Below, piece after piece: positions 62,142-64,000 of a stretch of 64,000 bases of DNA. The notes below the pieces were generated by a model. The model saw only the letters and a list, made by a program, of their open reading frames with translations, was not told the DNA's origin and searched no databases. Within the stretch, counting starts at the first letter, position 1. Each line of letters begins with the position of its first letter. The translations under genes and the position numbers were made by a program. Source of the stretch: Anseongella ginsenosidimutans. Its GTDB lineage: Bacteria; Bacteroidota; Bacteroidia; Sphingobacteriales; Sphingobacteriaceae. Where the stretch lies: NCBI RefSeq assembly GCF_008033235.1, contig NZ_CP042432.1, forward strand, positions 1,860,001 to 1,924,000, read 5' to 3'.

Positions 62142-64000
62142 ATGAGCGAGTTAATTCCGGACCTGGGCGAACAGGCCAATGTTGAGGTGTATGGCGCCAG
62201 GGTACATAATCTGAAAAATATAGATGTTTCTTTTCCGCGCAATAAGCTGGTGGTGATTACCGGCCTGAGCGGGAGCGGCAAATCTTCCCTGGCATTTGAT
62301 ACAATTTATGCCGAAGGACAGCGTCGGTATATCGAGACATTCGGGGCTTATTCCAGGCAATTCCTGGGAAGTCTTGAACGGCCGGACGTGGATAAGATAT
62401 CCGGCCTGAGCCCCGTAATTTCCATCGAACAGAAGACCACCTCACGCAATCCCCGGTCCACGGTAGGAACGGTTACGGAGATTTATGATTTCATGCGTTT
62501 GCTTTTTGCCCGGATCGCCGATGCTTATTCCTACAATACGGGTGAGTTGATGGTGAAAATGTCGGAAGACGAAATCATCGGCGTGATCATGAAACGGTTT
62601 GAAGGGCAGGCCGTGAATATTCTTGCACCCGTGGTTAAAGGCCGGAAGGGGCATTACCGGGAATTATTCGAGCAAATAAGAAAGCAGGGATATCTTAAAG
62701 TCCGCCTGGACGGAGAGATAAAGGATGTTGTTCCCAAAATGCAGGCAGATCGCTATAAGATTCACGACATTGAGATCGTGGTGGATCGCCTGGAGATCAA
62801 TTCCGCCAACCGCAGGCGCCTGGCTGATTCGGTTCGTTCGGCCATGAAGCAGGCAAAAGGTATTATTAAAGTAAGCGACCCTTCGGGCCAGGAGTTCCAC
62901 TACAGCAAATTCCTGATGTGCCCCACAACCGGGATTTCCTACGACGAACCTCAGCCGAATACCTTTTCCTTCAATTCCCCTTACGGGGCCTGCCCGCAGT
63001 GCGGCGGACTCGGTTACGTAATGGAAATAGACGAAAAGTCGGTCATTCCTGATCCTTCGCTCAGCATCATGCAGGGCGGCCTTGCCCCCTGGGTGAATTC
63101 CGCCAGATCTGGATATTCCAGATATTGCAGGGGCTTGGTAAAAAGTATAATTTTTCCCTGGGCGCTCCCATCGGGAAACTGAACGAGGACATAAGACGGA
63201 TCCTGTTATACGGTACCGACGAAATCATCCCGGTAGAAGTGGCTTATAACAAGGAATATAAGCAAACCTACCAGGTCCATTTCGACGGGGTCATAAAAAT
63301 GATGGAAGAGCAGCAGAACCGGCGCGACGATGAAAAGGGCAGCTTGGATGATTTTCGATCCATTAAAGCCTGTCCTTCCTGCGATGGCGCCCGTCTGAAA
63401 ACGGAATCGCTTCATTTCAGGGTGCTGGATAAGAATATTTACGAGCTGAGCTGCATGGACATCCGCCTGCTGGATAAATGGTTTTCCTCGGTGGGGGAAC
63501 AGTTAAGCGAACGGAAACAGGTAATTGCCCGGGAGATCCTGAAGGAGATCAGGTCAAGGATTGGTTTCCTGCTGGATGTCGGGTTAAATTACCTTACCCT
63601 TGACCGCCCGGCCAGGACCTTGTCAGGAGGAGAAGCCCAGCGTATTCGCCTCGCCACGCAAATCGGCTCTCAGCTGATGAACGTGCTTTACATCCTGGAC
63701 GAGCCCAGTATCGGCCTGCACCAGCGCGATAATGAACGCCTTATTACCGCCCTTAAAAACCTTCGGGATATAGGAAATACGGTATTGGTGGTGGAACACG
63801 ACAAGGATATGATCCTGGCCGCTGACCATGTGATAGACATGGGCCCTGCGGCCGGCCTGCATGGCGGGGAAGTGGTGTCGGAAGGAAATTACCGCGCCTT
63901 GCTGAAGGCTACTACTGTCACTACCGATTATCTGAGCGGCAGGAAAGAAATTGCCGTTCCTGCTAAACGCCGGGAAGGAAACGGGAAATCCTTGGTACTT
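62142..64000 (+). CDS. uvrA: Excinuclease ABC subunit A, 3'-partial, with a -1 frameshift at 63091-63093
   Basis: Damage-sensing ATPase of nucleotide excision repair. The ATG at 62142 gives MSELIPDLGEQANVEVYGAR; a TTG at 62133 is less likely. Walker A is GLSGSGKSSLAFDTIYAEG (about 42-60). The first Cys position reads CPTTG, so one expected zinc Cys is replaced, while GACPQCGGLGY is kept. At 63091-63093 the frame breaks after GGLAPW. With one extra G (GGGG) it continues GEFRQIWIFQILQGLGKKYN and stays open to the window end through LSGGEAQRIRLATQIG and LYILDEPSIGLHQRD. Without the correction the first frame stops at 63182. The gene continues beyond 64000. Confidence 0.93.

Overview
The window looks like a chromosomal segment of a member of the Bacteroidota with roughly 50% GC. 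The evidence is the fused nuoCD inside a 13-gene complex I operon, bacillithiol synthase BshA, an ECF sigma factor behind a TTTG-N20-TAnnTTTG promoter, head-GIN (DUF2807) and CHRD lipoproteins, a TAT-exported Gfo/Idh/MocA oxidoreductase, and the general lack of Shine-Dalgarno sequences. I saw no rRNA, tRNA, CRISPR array, prophage or recognisable IS transposase.

Layout. 1-5.1 kb: a fatty acid beta-oxidation operon (3-hydroxyacyl-CoA dehydrogenase/enoyl-CoA hydratase, thiolase, acyl-CoA dehydrogenase), closed by a two-way terminator shared with a CHRD lipoprotein. 6.2-11.5 kb: thrA-thrB-thrC plus an FKBP lipoprotein. 11.5-15.6 kb: an epimerase, an ABC1 kinase and a TetR regulator on the minus strand, facing a CarH-like B12-binding MerR regulator. 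15.6-19.9 kb: sucA-sucB (2-oxoglutarate dehydrogenase). 20-26.2 kb: accessory genes, namely DUF4407, a membrane-anchored HTH protein, a head-GIN lipoprotein, an HExxH plus tectonin-propeller protein, a decayed DUF4143 ATPase with its operator repeats, and a divergent Nramp-like carrier. 26.3-41.6 kb: nuoABCDEFGHIJKLMN on the minus strand, interrupted between nuoE and nuoF by a four-helix-bundle gene bracketed by inverted repeats. 41.8-49.8 kb: CBS protein, oxidoreductase, DUF4870, lpd, murB, ECF sigma factor, a cytochrome b5-like protein, a PfkB kinase and an NTF2-like exported protein. 49.9-56 kb: cysS, a membrane-anchored EEP-family protein, two rhomboids and mutL. 56-64 kb: a beta-lactamase-fold serine hydrolase, a 660-base GC-rich non-coding block full of inverted repeats, bshA, a pseudouridine synthase, a lytic transglycosylase and the start of uvrA.

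Functionally this is mostly core energy metabolism. Beta-oxidation feeds acetyl-CoA into the TCA cycle (SucAB, with Lpd as the probable E3), and NADH goes to complex I.

Two observations stand out. First, a family of AT-rich 14-base-type repeats (variants of AAACCTTGAACTTT or TAGTTTTTAG) fills gaps between co-directional genes, often from the stop codon of one to the start of the next. One copy-pair forms about 33-bp inverted repeats around the four-helix-bundle gene inside the nuo operon, which suggests a small, possibly undescribed mobile element. Second, four otherwise intact genes (the first gene, nuoCD, the EEP gene and uvrA) are each broken by a single missing base next to a homopolymer. 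This points to sequencing or assembly error rather than gene decay.
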